From Kitasatospora sp. MAA4 (GTDB taxonomy: Bacteria; Actinomycetota; Actinomycetes; Streptomycetales; Streptomycetaceae): DNA of 64,000 nucleotides. The stretch lies in contig NZ_JARZAI010000029.1 in assembly GCF_029893355.1 (NCBI RefSeq), forward strand, positions 33,021 to 97,020. The letters run 5' to 3'. The position numbers and the translations under genes are program-made. Within the stretch, counting starts at the first letter, position 1; every line of letters starts with the position of its first letter. Below the pieces are notes generated by a model, which ran no database searches, was not told where the DNA came from, and saw only the letters and a program-made list of their open reading frames with translations. Below are positions 16,120-23,709 of this stretch, in pieces.

Positions 16120-16668
16120 GTGTCGTCTGCGTCGTCGCCCTGTGACCCCGAATACGCTCCCGTCGGCGATGTGAGCGCTGCTGTCATGGTGATCGACTCC
16201 CGGCTCAAAGCGATCTACGACGGTAGGACCGAGGCGGACCTCGAACAGCAGCGGATGGTCGACCAGCTCGTCTCGTCCTTGGGCCCCGAGGGGGCCGATG
16301 CGCTGCTGGACGGCGCGTGCACCCTCATCTACATGTTCATGACCTGGCTGCGGGCGGCCTGCGAGGAGCACGACAAGGACGTCATCGAGTACGTGGTGCC
16401 CACCGTGGTGACCACGATGCGGATGATGCCCAAGACCTTCCGTCCCGAGGTCATCCCGACCATGGCCGGCCTGCTCGTCGCCGCGGGCACCGGCCTGAGC
16501 CCCAACTTGTGGCGCGCGCAGTACGGTTACTGGACCAAGGACGAGATGAATCCGCTGGAAGCCACGGCCGTCCTGCTCGCGGATCAGGTCAACCGGATGT
16601 CCGGTGACGACCACGACTTCGCCACCCGCTTGATCACCGACGCGCTGTCCGTCTCTGACGAGGACTGA
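16120..16668 (+). CDS. Conserved hypothetical helical protein
   Basis: This 182-residue, mainly alpha-helical cytoplasmic protein contains VSAAVMVIDSRLKAIYDGRT, ADALLDGACTLIYMFMTWLR and MRMMPKTFRPEVIPTMAGLL. It has no Cys, no membrane span and no catalytic motif that I recognise. GTG 16120 is preceded by GAGGAGG and by the in-frame stop of a 7-codon ORF, which fixes the start. Its 3' end overlaps the end of the minus-strand XRE/IS256 hybrid by 85 bp. Function unknown. Confidence 0.65.
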   Translation: MSSASSPCDPEYAPVGDVSAAVMVIDSRLKAIYDGRTEADLEQQRMVDQLVSSLGPEGADALLDGACTLIYMFMTWLRAACEEHDKDVIEYVVPTVVTTMRMMPKTFRPEVIPTMAGLLVAAGTGLSPNLWRAQYGYWTKDEMNPLEATAVLLADQVNRMSGDDHDFATRLITDALSVSDED

Positions 16669-17354
16669 GGGAGCACCTGGTGAACCGGCCCGTCATCGCT
16701 CGCCGGCTTCCTGGGGCGGGTCGGGGAAGTCGACCGGGTAGTCCTGGCCGAGGTCGGCGGAGCGGCTGACCGGCTCCCGGGCCGTCCGTTCTCGTCGGTC
16801 TCGGCCGCCAACTCGGCCAGGTACTGGTTGACTTCAGCCTCCAGCGCGGCAGCCAGCATCCGACGGGCGCCCTCGCGGACGATCTCGTCGATCAGGGAAC
16901 CGGGCTGGGTGGAGCCGTCATCGGTGACCACGCTGAGCACGGGCGGACGTACTCGGGAAGGTGGGCCCTCCGCGTCCCTCCCCGCACGGATCCACAAGTC
17001 CTGAACACTGCCCGGCGGTTGGGCCGACTGCTGCCGCAGCTGGATGAGCTGCCAGGCCAACTGCCAGCGTGCGAGTTCCTCGGCGGACGCGCCGAAAGCA
17101 GTCACCAGCGCCAACACCCGCTCCAGGGGCGGGAGACGACTCCGCTGATGACTCAGGTCTCCCGAAAGGGTGCTGCGTGGAAGGCTGGTGCGGCGCTCGA
17201 GTTCGCGCAGCGATGGGCTGCCCGACCACACCCTGAACGCCTGGAGTCGGCGAACGAACTCCTGCGGTGTGGTCGCTTCGCCCGGATCGGGCATTGTGGC
17301 TGAAATCTGCTGCGATAACCGGTCGGGATCCCCGCCGATGTGTTGCCCGGTCAT
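16584..17354 (-). CDS. XRE-type regulator fused to an IS256 transposase fragment
   Basis: This is a 256-residue frame. Residues about 28-100 are a helix-turn-helix (TPQEFVRRLQAFRVWSGSPS, LRELERRTSLPRSTLSGDL, PPLERVLALVTAFGASAEEL) like Streptomyces XRE regulators. From about residue 141 the sequence changes to DDGSTQPGSLIDEIVREGAR and MLAAALEAEVNQYLAELAAE, the conserved N-terminus of IS256-family transposases. After residue 191 it becomes nonsense-like Ser/Arg/Pro. An IS insertion and deletion has therefore replaced the natural C-terminus. ATG 17354 follows AAGGGGGAC. It is divergent from the STAND regulator at 17534. The HTH could still fold. Confidence 0.6.
   Translation of the reverse strand: MTGQHIGGDPDRLSQQISATMPDPGEATTPQEFVRRLQAFRVWSGSPSLRELERRTSLPRSTLSGDLSHQRSRLPPLERVLALVTAFGASAEELARWQLAWQLIQLRQQSAQPPGSVQDLWIRAGRDAEGPPSRVRPPVLSVVTDDGSTQPGSLIDEIVREGARRMLAAALEAEVNQYLAELAAETDENGRPGSRSAAPPTSARTTRSTSPTRPRKPASDDGPVHQVLPQSSSETDSASVIKRVAKSWSSPDIRLT
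16782..16934 (-). mobile_element. IS256-family transposase N-terminal remnant
   Basis: About 51 codons encode the Transposase_mut start (IDEIVREGARRMLAAALEAE) in frame with the XRE gene. No terminal repeats or catalytic domain remain. Confidence 0.75.
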
Positions 17355-17533
17355 ATGTCCCCCTTTTGGGGATCGGCCCCGATCGACCGATCCGGCGTGT
17401 GCAGGGGACCATCCTGGCCAACACCAACTGAGCAACTCCATGGCGTTCGCTTGGCGTTCTATGATGCTCTGCTGTCAGGGACCCGCCAGGGCTTGCAGGC
17501 TGGGAGCAGAGTGACCACCGTTCGGAGGCGATC

Positions 17534-19909
17534 ATGTTGGGGGATTTCGGAACGCTGCTGCGACAGTTCCGGTTCTCGGCCGGGTTGACGCAGGAGGAGC
17601 TCGCGGATCAGTCAGGTGTCTCAACGCATGCGATCAGTGTGCTGGAGTCGGGGCGGCGGCGGCCTCGCCTGTCGTCGGTGACGCGGCTGGCCACGGCCCT
17701 GGGCCTGAACCCGGCCGACCGCGACCGACTGCTGGCCGCGGTACGCGGAGAACCGCAGCCGCAGTCGGGCACGGCGCCGGCCGAACGCGTGGTGCCTCGA
17801 TTACTGCCCTACGCCGTACCGGACTTCACCGGGCGGCGCAGCGAGGTGGACCGGCTGCTGGAGCTGGCCGCCGGAGTGGGCGGGGCTCGCCCGCTGGTGA
17901 TCTCGGCCATCGACGGCATGGCCGGCGTCGGCAAGACCGCCTTGGCCGTTCACGCCGGGCACACCCTCGCCGGTCGGTTCCCCGACGGGCAGCTCTTCGT
18001 GGACCTGCACGGTTTCACTCCGGGCCAGCGGCCACTCGAACCGGACGTGGCGCTGGCGAGTCTGCTCCGGGCGGTCGGTGTCAGCGAGAGTGCGCTGCCG
18101 TCGCGCACCGAGGAACGCGCCCAGCTGTGGCGCACCCGGGCGGCCGGCAGGCGGTACCTGATCGTGCTGGACAACGCGGTCGACGCCGAGCAGGTCCGCC
18201 CGTTGATCCCCGGCGACCCGCGCTGCCTCACACTGGTGACGTCCCGCCGGCGAATGCCCGCACTGGACGGGGCGGTCAGCGTGCCGCTGGACGTGCTGAG
18301 CCATGACGAGGCCGTCGAGCTGTTCGCCCGGATCGTCGGCCCGGACCGGGTCGCCGGCCATGCCTCCACCGTGGACGAGATCGTCGTACTGTGCGGCAGG
18401 CTGCCCCTGGCGCTGCGGATCGCCGGCGCCAGACTGGCCCACCATCCCGCCTGGACGCCCGTCGAGTTGTTGCAGCGGATCCGGCGTCCGCAGAAGTTAT
18501 TGACCGAGCTCTCCCACCACGACCAGGGCGTTGCGGCGGCCTTCGTGGACTCTTACCACGCCCTCACCCCGGCACAGCAGCGTGCGTTCCGGCTGGCCGC
18601 GCTGCACCCCGGCGAGGACTTCGCGCCGCACGCCCTCGCCGCCCTGGTCGACGCACCGCCGGCCGAGACCGAGGAACTCCTGGAGTCGCTGCACAACCAC
18701 CACCTGCTGATCGAGCACACGGCCTTTCGGTACACCTTCCACGACCTGCTCCGTACCTTCGCCGGCGAACTGCTCGCCCGCGAGGAACCCGAACCCGGCC
18801 AGCGGGCTGCGCTCATACGGCTGTTCGACCACTACAGTCACACCGCGGCCTCGGCGATGGACCAGCTGGCCCCGCTGGAACGCCACCACCGGCCGCAGCC
18901 CCCCGCGCCCGGCGGCACACCCGTGGAGTTCGCCGACCAGACGGACGCGGCGCAGTGGCTGGCCCGGGAACAGGCCAACCTGCTGGCCGTCGCCCACCAC
19001 GCCACCGACGCCGGTCTGCCCCGGTACGCGGCGGACCTGCCGGCCATCCTCTGGCGCCACCTCAAACGCCACATGCCCGCCCAGGAGGCGCTGGTGCTGG
19101 GCGCCCGCGCCCTACGAGCCACCCGGCAGCTGGGCGATCCGGCCGGCGAGGCGGCCGCGCTGCGGCATCTCGGCGGCGTCCAGTACCAGCTCGGCGACTT
19201 CCCGCAGGCACTCGACCTGCTCGGCCGGGCCCTGGAGATCCAGCAAGGGATCGGCAACCGTGCCGGTGAGGCCCACGTGTTGGCCAACCTGGGCCTCACC
19301 CAGACCCGGATGGGGCGCCTGGAGGAGGCACTCGACCACCTGCAACGGGCGCTGCGGCTCAGCCGGGACATCTCCGAGCCGGCCGTCGAGGCGATCGCCC
19401 TGATCAACCTGGGGCCCGCGCTGACCAGGCTCGGACGCCTGCCGGAGGCATTGAAGTACCACCGTGCGGCGCTGAAGTTCCAGCGGCGCAGCGGAAACCG
19501 CCTCGGCCAGGCCATCGCGCTCAACCAGTTCGGCGAGTACCAGCAGAGGTTGAACCACCATCCGGAAGCGCTCGACCTGTACCAGGAGGCGCTCGATCTG
19601 CACCGCGGCCTCGGTGACACCTTCGGCCAGGCCGAGTCGCACACCCTGCTCGGCGACGCCCTGCTGGCCATGGACGCTCCGGCGAGCGCCCTCCAGCACT
19701 ACCGGGCCGCGATCGAGTACCTCCCGCACACCGGCGAGCGGTACAACCTCGGCCGCATCCACTTCGGGCTGGCACGCACTCACCAGCGCCTGGGAGACCT
19801 CGACACCGCTCGGGAGCACGCCGAACAGGCCGTCGAGATCCACACCTCGCTGAACATCCCCGAGGCGGACGAGGCCCGGGCCCTGCTCGACTCACTCGTG
19901 CTCAGTTGA
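17534..19909 (+). CDS. XRE-NB-ARC-TPR (STAND) regulator
   Basis: This is a 791-residue cytoplasmic signal-transduction ATPase. Residues 1-70 form an XRE HTH (LLRQFRFSAGLTQEELADQS, STHAISVLESGRRRP). The NB-ARC ATPase follows with Walker A GMAGVGKTALAV at 128-139, Walker B in RRYLIVLDNAV, a sensor RxxxS in LVTSRRRMP and GLPL-like CGRLPLALRIAG. A winged-helix region ends near 440, and at least five TPR units (GEAAALRHLGGVQYQLGDFP and the like) fill 550-785. ATG 17534 has GGAGG upstream. Ligand binding to the TPRs presumably licenses ATP-driven oligomerisation and DNA binding. Targets are unknown; relatives regulate secondary metabolism or defence. Confidence 0.9.
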   Translation: MLGDFGTLLRQFRFSAGLTQEELADQSGVSTHAISVLESGRRRPRLSSVTRLATALGLNPADRDRLLAAVRGEPQPQSGTAPAERVVPRLLPYAVPDFTGRRSEVDRLLELAAGVGGARPLVISAIDGMAGVGKTALAVHAGHTLAGRFPDGQLFVDLHGFTPGQRPLEPDVALASLLRAVGVSESALPSRTEERAQLWRTRAAGRRYLIVLDNAVDAEQVRPLIPGDPRCLTLVTSRRRMPALDGAVSVPLDVLSHDEAVELFARIVGPDRVAGHASTVDEIVVLCGRLPLALRIAGARLAHHPAWTPVELLQRIRRPQKLLTELSHHDQGVAAAFVDSYHALTPAQQRAFRLAALHPGEDFAPHALAALVDAPPAETEELLESLHNHHLLIEHTAFRYTFHDLLRTFAGELLAREEPEPGQRAALIRLFDHYSHTAASAMDQLAPLERHHRPQPPAPGGTPVEFADQTDAAQWLAREQANLLAVAHHATDAGLPRYAADLPAILWRHLKRHMPAQEALVLGARALRATRQLGDPAGEAAALRHLGGVQYQLGDFPQALDLLGRALEIQQGIGNRAGEAHVLANLGLTQTRMGRLEEALDHLQRALRLSRDISEPAVEAIALINLGPALTRLGRLPEALKYHRAALKFQRRSGNRLGQAIALNQFGEYQQRLNHHPEALDLYQEALDLHRGLGDTFGQAESHTLLGDALLAMDAPASALQHYRAAIEYLPHTGERYNLGRIHFGLARTHQRLGDLDTAREHAEQAVEIHTSLNIPEADEARALLDSLVLS

Positions 19910-20270
19910 GCGGGTCGCACACCGTGGCACCGGTCAGGTCCGAGATCAGGCAGCCGGACAGCTTCGTGCCCGGGGCCACGTTGAGCAGGAGGACCCAGAC
20001 CCCGTGGGGGTTGACGGGCGCCGGTCCCAGGACGAGCCAACTCCCGCCGGTCGAGTCGCGGACGCCGAAGTAGCAACCGCCGTTGTCGCCGAGCGCCTGA
20101 ACCGACAGCAAGCCGTTGGTGTCATACACCGCCACTGAGCAGCTGCCGTTGGTGATGGTCGTGGGGCCGCCTATCGTTACGGCCTGGGCCGAGGTTGTGG
20201 CGCCCAGGCCGAGCGTGGCCGCCGCGAGCGCGACGGCCGCTGTGCGTCGGGCAGTTGTGGTGAATCGCAC
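19902..20270 (-). CDS. Small secreted protein, paralogue A
   Basis: This 122-residue exported protein starts at GTG 20270 (VRFTTTARRTAAVALAAATL) with cleavage after SAQA. The mature part of about 94 residues has four Cys (NGSCSVAVYD, GGCYFGVRD, LSGCLISDL, TVCDPLN), probably two disulfides, and short beta strands. It is 83 bp downstream of a paralogue with the same order: signal, CxV, GxCxFGV, then CLID and terminal CxPxN. The ribosome region is duplicated too. Its end overlaps the stop of the convergent STAND gene by 8 bp. Function unknown. Confidence 0.7.
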   Translation of the reverse strand: MRFTTTARRTAAVALAAATLGLGATTSAQAVTIGGPTTITNGSCSVAVYDTNGLLSVQALGDNGGCYFGVRDSTGGSWLVLGPAPVNPHGVWVLLLNVAPGTKLSGCLISDLTGATVCDPLN

Positions 20271-20286
20271 GGTACTCCTCCAGTGA
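20258..20286 (-). repeat. Duplicated translation-start segment, copy A
   Basis: 29 bases around the GTG start match 20722-20750 at 27 positions, extending from the GGAGGAGT ribosome site into the first codons. Confidence 0.8.
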
Positions 20287-20353
20287 CGAGGTCCGGGAGT
20301 CGAGCGGGGCGGACCCGCGAGGGCCCGCGCCCGCCTCACTCACCGCACCTTGC

Positions 20354-20734
20354 TCAGTTGATCGGGCCGCATGCCCAGGTGTTGTTGTTGGCCGTGTCGA
20401 TCAGACACGCCTCCAGGCTCTGGCCCGGACCGTCGTAGAACCACCCCTGCGCGTTCGAGCTGCCGCTCGCGCCGCCGCCCATCCAGCTCCAGGTGTTCCG
20501 GTTGAAGACACCGAAAAGACAGTGGCCGGGGTTCTGGGTCGGGAGGATCTCCATGTAGTCGTGGTAGTCGCTCCCGAGGGTGATGTCCTCCACCGCCGCA
20601 CAGCCACCGGTACTGAACGTCCAGCTGCCCTCGGCGGCCTGGGCCGAGGTCGCGGTCCCTATCCCGATCCCGGCCACCGCCACAGCGGCGAACACGGCAG
20701 CAGCGGCGCGCTTCCTGGTCCTGGTGAATCGCAT
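20354..20734 (-). CDS. Small secreted protein, paralogue B
   Basis: This is a 126-residue exported protein. The signal peptide MRFTRTRKRAAAAVFAAVAV is cleaved after SAQAA. The mature domain has the same Cys order as its neighbour: STGGCAAVEDI, GHCLFGVFN, EACLIDTAN and WACGPIN. Aromatic residues (YHDYMEI, NTWSWMGG, GWFYDG) could line a binding face. GGAGGAGTTCC precedes ATG 20734. It may be co-transcribed with paralogue A. I do not recognise the family; Streptomyces secretes many small disulfide proteins as inhibitors or developmental proteins, but no specific role is shown. Confidence 0.7.
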   Translation of the reverse strand: MRFTRTRKRAAAAVFAAVAVAGIGIGTATSAQAAEGSWTFSTGGCAAVEDITLGSDYHDYMEILPTQNPGHCLFGVFNRNTWSWMGGGASGSSNAQGWFYDGPGQSLEACLIDTANNNTWACGPIN

Positions 20735-20750
20735 GGAACTCCTCCAGTGA
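20722..20750 (-). repeat. Duplicated translation-start segment, copy B
   Basis: Pairs with 20258-20286 (27 of 29 bases). Both genes therefore share translation signals and probably arose by tandem duplication. Confidence 0.8.
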
Positions 20751-20908
20751 ATCGGTTCCGCCCCGGAGTCGGCACCGGGGCAACACCCCGAATCTCAGCA
20801 ACCGGTGGACCGCGGAACAACTGGTCGAGCACCGTCCCGGACGCACCCGGACGCACCCGGACGGCGTCGGACACACCCCCCCGGGGCCCGGTCAGCGGCG
20901 GCTGAGCC

Positions 20909-20971
20909 GCCATCGAGGCCTTCCGGCTGGCCTTCGGCACCACGCCGGGGCGCTACCAGCGCGCGGCCTGA
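20909..20971 (+). pseudogene. C-terminal scrap of an AraC-family regulator
   Basis: The last 20 codons before TGA 20969 read IEAFRLAFGTTPGRYQRAA, the characteristic end of the second AraC HTH (F..AFG.TPG.YR). No upstream HTH is present, so only a relic remains. Confidence 0.5.
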
Positions 20972-21071
20972 GGACCGAGAGTTTGAGGTGACGGTCGGCC
21001 GCCTTGCCTCGCCCCGCGCTCGCGGGCGGGCAGCAGCGGAAACGGATTCGCGAAAGTCGGGCCGTGATCAC

Positions 21072-21077
21072 TAAGGT
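21072..21077 (+). promoter_or_regulatory. -10 element of leaderless gene at 21084
   Basis: TAAGGT is followed by 6 nt (tcgccc) and then GTG 21084, with no ribosome site. The leaderless geometry fits. Confidence 0.5.
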
Positions 21078-21083
21078 TCGCCC

Positions 21084-21971
21084 GTGGCAGATCACGAGAC
21101 CGACGACGAGCTGTGGAACGAGTTCCGCCGTGAGTTCGACAAGAGCAACGCGATACACGAGCCCAGCGCCGCCGAGCGGGCGGCGGCGGGAGCAGCAAGG
21201 GCCAGCGGCGGGCCCGGCTCCGCCGGTCCCCGGCCGACCGGGCGGCGCCGCAGGGCAGCGGCGGTGCTCGCCTGCGCCGTGGTGGCGGTCGGCGCGGCGG
21301 GGTACTGGGCCTGGGCTCATCCCCTCGCCGTGCACGCGGCCGGCAAGCCGGTCGCGGCCACGCCGTCGGCAGCCGTGAGCACGGCCACCGCGAGCGGAAG
21401 TGCCAACCCCGCCGGGGTCGTCCCGCTCAGCGTGTTCCCGGCTCAGGCCGCGGGCGGCTTCACGCTGGTGGGGGAGCGCACCGACACCAGCTGCACCGGG
21501 ACCGACACGGTCGCTCCCACTCTGGCGGGCATGATCACCCAGAGCCACGGCTGCCTCGGCGTCGACCTGGCGCTCTACAAGGACGCGGGCGGCAACCAGT
21601 ACAACCTGACGCTCTTCACCTTGAAGGACCCGGTGGACGCCGTCGAGATCGTCAGCACGCTGGGCATGCACCCCGACGACTACGAAGTCGCCGTGCAGGT
21701 CCCGCCGATCGGGTCGGGCCTCAAGGAACTGCCGGCCGACAGCGGTCTCGTCCAGGCGTTCGGCAGCGCGGGGAACGCGGCACTGGTCGGGATGGCGCAG
21801 TGGTCCGACGGGCACACCGGTGACTTCCAGAAGCTGGAGGACCAGCTCGCGCCGTTGGACGACCAGATCCTCCACCGCCTCCCCGGCGGGGCTGCCATGC
21901 CCCACCCGTCCACCGGACAGCCCTCCGGACAACCCACCGCCAAGCCCTCGTCGGCCGCCGTGGCGCTCTGA
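21084..21971 (+). CDS. Single-span membrane-anchored protein
   Basis: This is a 295-residue protein with an acidic cytoplasmic start (MADHETDDELWNEFRREFDK), a basic stop (GRRRR), and one membrane helix AAAVLACAVVAVGAAGYWAW (about 58-78). A Thr/Ser/Ala linker and an outer domain of about 150 residues follow, including GGFTLVGERTDTSCTGTDTV, MITQSHGCLGVDLALYKDAG and LTLFTLKDPVDAVEIVSTLG. Two Cys in the outer domain may pair. The C-terminal 30 residues are Pro/Ser-rich. It resembles Streptomyces membrane-anchored hypothetical proteins but no family is certain. It lies 39 bp upstream of metG; each has its own -10 element. Confidence 0.7.
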   Translation: MADHETDDELWNEFRREFDKSNAIHEPSAAERAAAGAARASGGPGSAGPRPTGRRRRAAAVLACAVVAVGAAGYWAWAHPLAVHAAGKPVAATPSAAVSTATASGSANPAGVVPLSVFPAQAAGGFTLVGERTDTSCTGTDTVAPTLAGMITQSHGCLGVDLALYKDAGGNQYNLTLFTLKDPVDAVEIVSTLGMHPDDYEVAVQVPPIGSGLKELPADSGLVQAFGSAGNAALVGMAQWSDGHTGDFQKLEDQLAPLDDQILHRLPGGAAMPHPSTGQPSGQPTAKPSSAAVAL

Positions 21972-21998
21972 GCCCCTCAGCACGGTGTGCGGCACGGT

Positions 21999-22004
21999 TA
22001 GGAT
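21999..22004 (+). promoter_or_regulatory. -10 element of leaderless metG
   Basis: TAGGAT ends 6 nt before ATG 22011 and no purine-rich ribosome site intervenes, so the transcript most likely starts at the ATG. Confidence 0.55.
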
Positions 22005-22010
22005 CCCGGG

Positions 22011-23618
22011 ATGGTAGCTACTGGATCCGATCGGCACAGTACCAGGACGTACTACGTCTCGACCCCCATCTACTACGTGAACGATGCTCCCCACCTGGGA
22101 CATGCCTACACAACCGTCGCAGGCGACGTGCTCACTCGCTGGCACCGTCAGCGCGGCGAGAACGTCTGGTTCCTGACCGGCACGGACGAGCACGGTCAGA
22201 AGATCATGCGCACCGCCGCCGCGAACGGGGTCACCCCGAAGGAGTGGTGCGACAAGCTTGTCGAGGAGGCGTGGCGGCCTCTCTGGGCGCATCTGAACAT
22301 CGCCAACGACGACTTCATCCGCACGACCGAGAGCCGGCACACGGCGCGGGTCCAGGAGTTCATCCAGGATCTGCACGACAAGGGCGAGATCTACAAAGGC
22401 GGTTACCAGGGCCCTTACTGCGTGGGCTGCGAAGAGTACAAGCTCCCGGGCGAGTTGGCGGAGGGCGATGACGGCGCGCAGCTGTGCCCAATCCACAGGA
22501 AGCCGGTGGAGATCCTCAAGGAGGAGAACTACTTCTTCAAACTCTCCGAGTACGGGCCCAAGTTGCTCGAGCACTACGAGAACCATCCGGACTTCATCCA
22601 CCCCGCGTCCGCTCGCAACGAGGTCGTGAACTTCGTCAAGCAGGGGCTGCAGGACCTCTCGGTGTCACGGTCGACCTTCGACTGGGGCATCAAGGTGCCG
22701 TGGGACGACAAGCACGTCATCTACGTGTGGATCGATGCGCTTCTCAACTACGCGACGGCGGTGGGCTACGGCTCGGACTCCGCGATGTTCGAGGAGACCT
22801 TCCCGGCCGATGTCCACCTGGTCGGCAAGGACATCCTGCGCTTCCACGCGATCATCTGGCCCGCGATGCTGATGGCGAACAACCTGCCGCTGCCCGGCCG
22901 GATCGCGGCCAACGGCTGGCTGCTGGTGGGTGGTGAGAAGATGAGCAAGTCCAACCTGACCGGCATCAAACCGCAGGGCCTGACGGAACACTTCGGTGTC
23001 GACGCCTACCGCTGGTACTTCCTCCGGGCGATCGCCTTCGGCCAGGACGGCTCCTTCTCCTGGGAGGACTTCACCGCCCGCTACACCTCCGAACTCGCCA
23101 ACGACTACGGCAACCTGGCCTCGCGCCTGGCAGCGATGGTGATCAAGTACTTTGCGGGTGTGCTGCCGAAGGCCACGGCCGCGGGCGAGGCCGAGCGGGT
23201 GGTCCAGGAGGGGCTGGCGAACGCGGTGGCTGCTGCCGATCGGAAGATCGGTGAGGAGTTGGACTTCGCCGGCGGAATTGCCGTGGTCTTCGACTTCATC
23301 AAGCAGGTCAACGGCTACCTGACCGAGCAGGAACCGTGGAAGGTCGCCAAGGACGACTCCGAAGAGGGACGCGCGCGCCTCGCCACGATCCTCTACACGG
23401 CGGCCGATGCCCTGCGAGGCTGTGCCGTGCTGCTGAACCCGTTGATGCCGCAGAGCTCGCAGGAGCTGTGGAACTCTCTGGGAGCCGATGCCTCACTCGG
23501 CGTCCTGGCCGGCCAGCGCATTCAGGATGCCGGCGACTGGGGTCGGCTCCCCGCGGGCTCGGAGGTGACCAAGGGTCAGGCGCTCTTCCCCCGGCTGGAG
23601 GACCGTACGAGAGCGTAG
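22011..23618 (+). CDS. metG: Methionyl-tRNA synthetase
   Basis: This 535-residue class I aminoacyl-tRNA synthetase charges tRNA-Met and is essential for translation. It has the signature HLGH (28-31), the KMSKS loop (310-314) and the connective-peptide knuckle CVGCEEYKLPGELAEGDDG with CPIH, which binds zinc. The anticodon-binding helical domain follows (about 385-535), for example AFGQDGSFSWEDFTARYTSE and QEPWKVAKDD. It lacks the C-terminal dimerising EMAP-like domain found in some bacteria, as usual for the short actinobacterial form. It appears to have its own leaderless promoter. I cannot tell whether a second copy exists elsewhere. Confidence 0.97.
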   Translation: MVATGSDRHSTRTYYVSTPIYYVNDAPHLGHAYTTVAGDVLTRWHRQRGENVWFLTGTDEHGQKIMRTAAANGVTPKEWCDKLVEEAWRPLWAHLNIANDDFIRTTESRHTARVQEFIQDLHDKGEIYKGGYQGPYCVGCEEYKLPGELAEGDDGAQLCPIHRKPVEILKEENYFFKLSEYGPKLLEHYENHPDFIHPASARNEVVNFVKQGLQDLSVSRSTFDWGIKVPWDDKHVIYVWIDALLNYATAVGYGSDSAMFEETFPADVHLVGKDILRFHAIIWPAMLMANNLPLPGRIAANGWLLVGGEKMSKSNLTGIKPQGLTEHFGVDAYRWYFLRAIAFGQDGSFSWEDFTARYTSELANDYGNLASRLAAMVIKYFAGVLPKATAAGEAERVVQEGLANAVAAADRKIGEELDFAGGIAVVFDFIKQVNGYLTEQEPWKVAKDDSEEGRARLATILYTAADALRGCAVLLNPLMPQSSQELWNSLGADASLGVLAGQRIQDAGDWGRLPAGSEVTKGQALFPRLEDRTRA

Positions 23619-23709
23619 CCACTCCTCCCGAAGCAGGCGCGCCCTTGACGGGGTTGTGTGTTGAGCGTTGTGTGTACGGCATGAGGAGTTCGGGCGTCGG
23701 GGGACAGGG

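Larger units (their letters stand above)
20735..21083. other. 349-bp gap with an AraC remnant and a promoter
   Basis: Apart from the AraC C-terminal scrap (20909-20971), three near-identical 10-bp units (acgcacccgg-like, about 20841-20868) and the TAAGGT promoter before 21084, nothing gene-like is seen. Confidence 0.4.
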
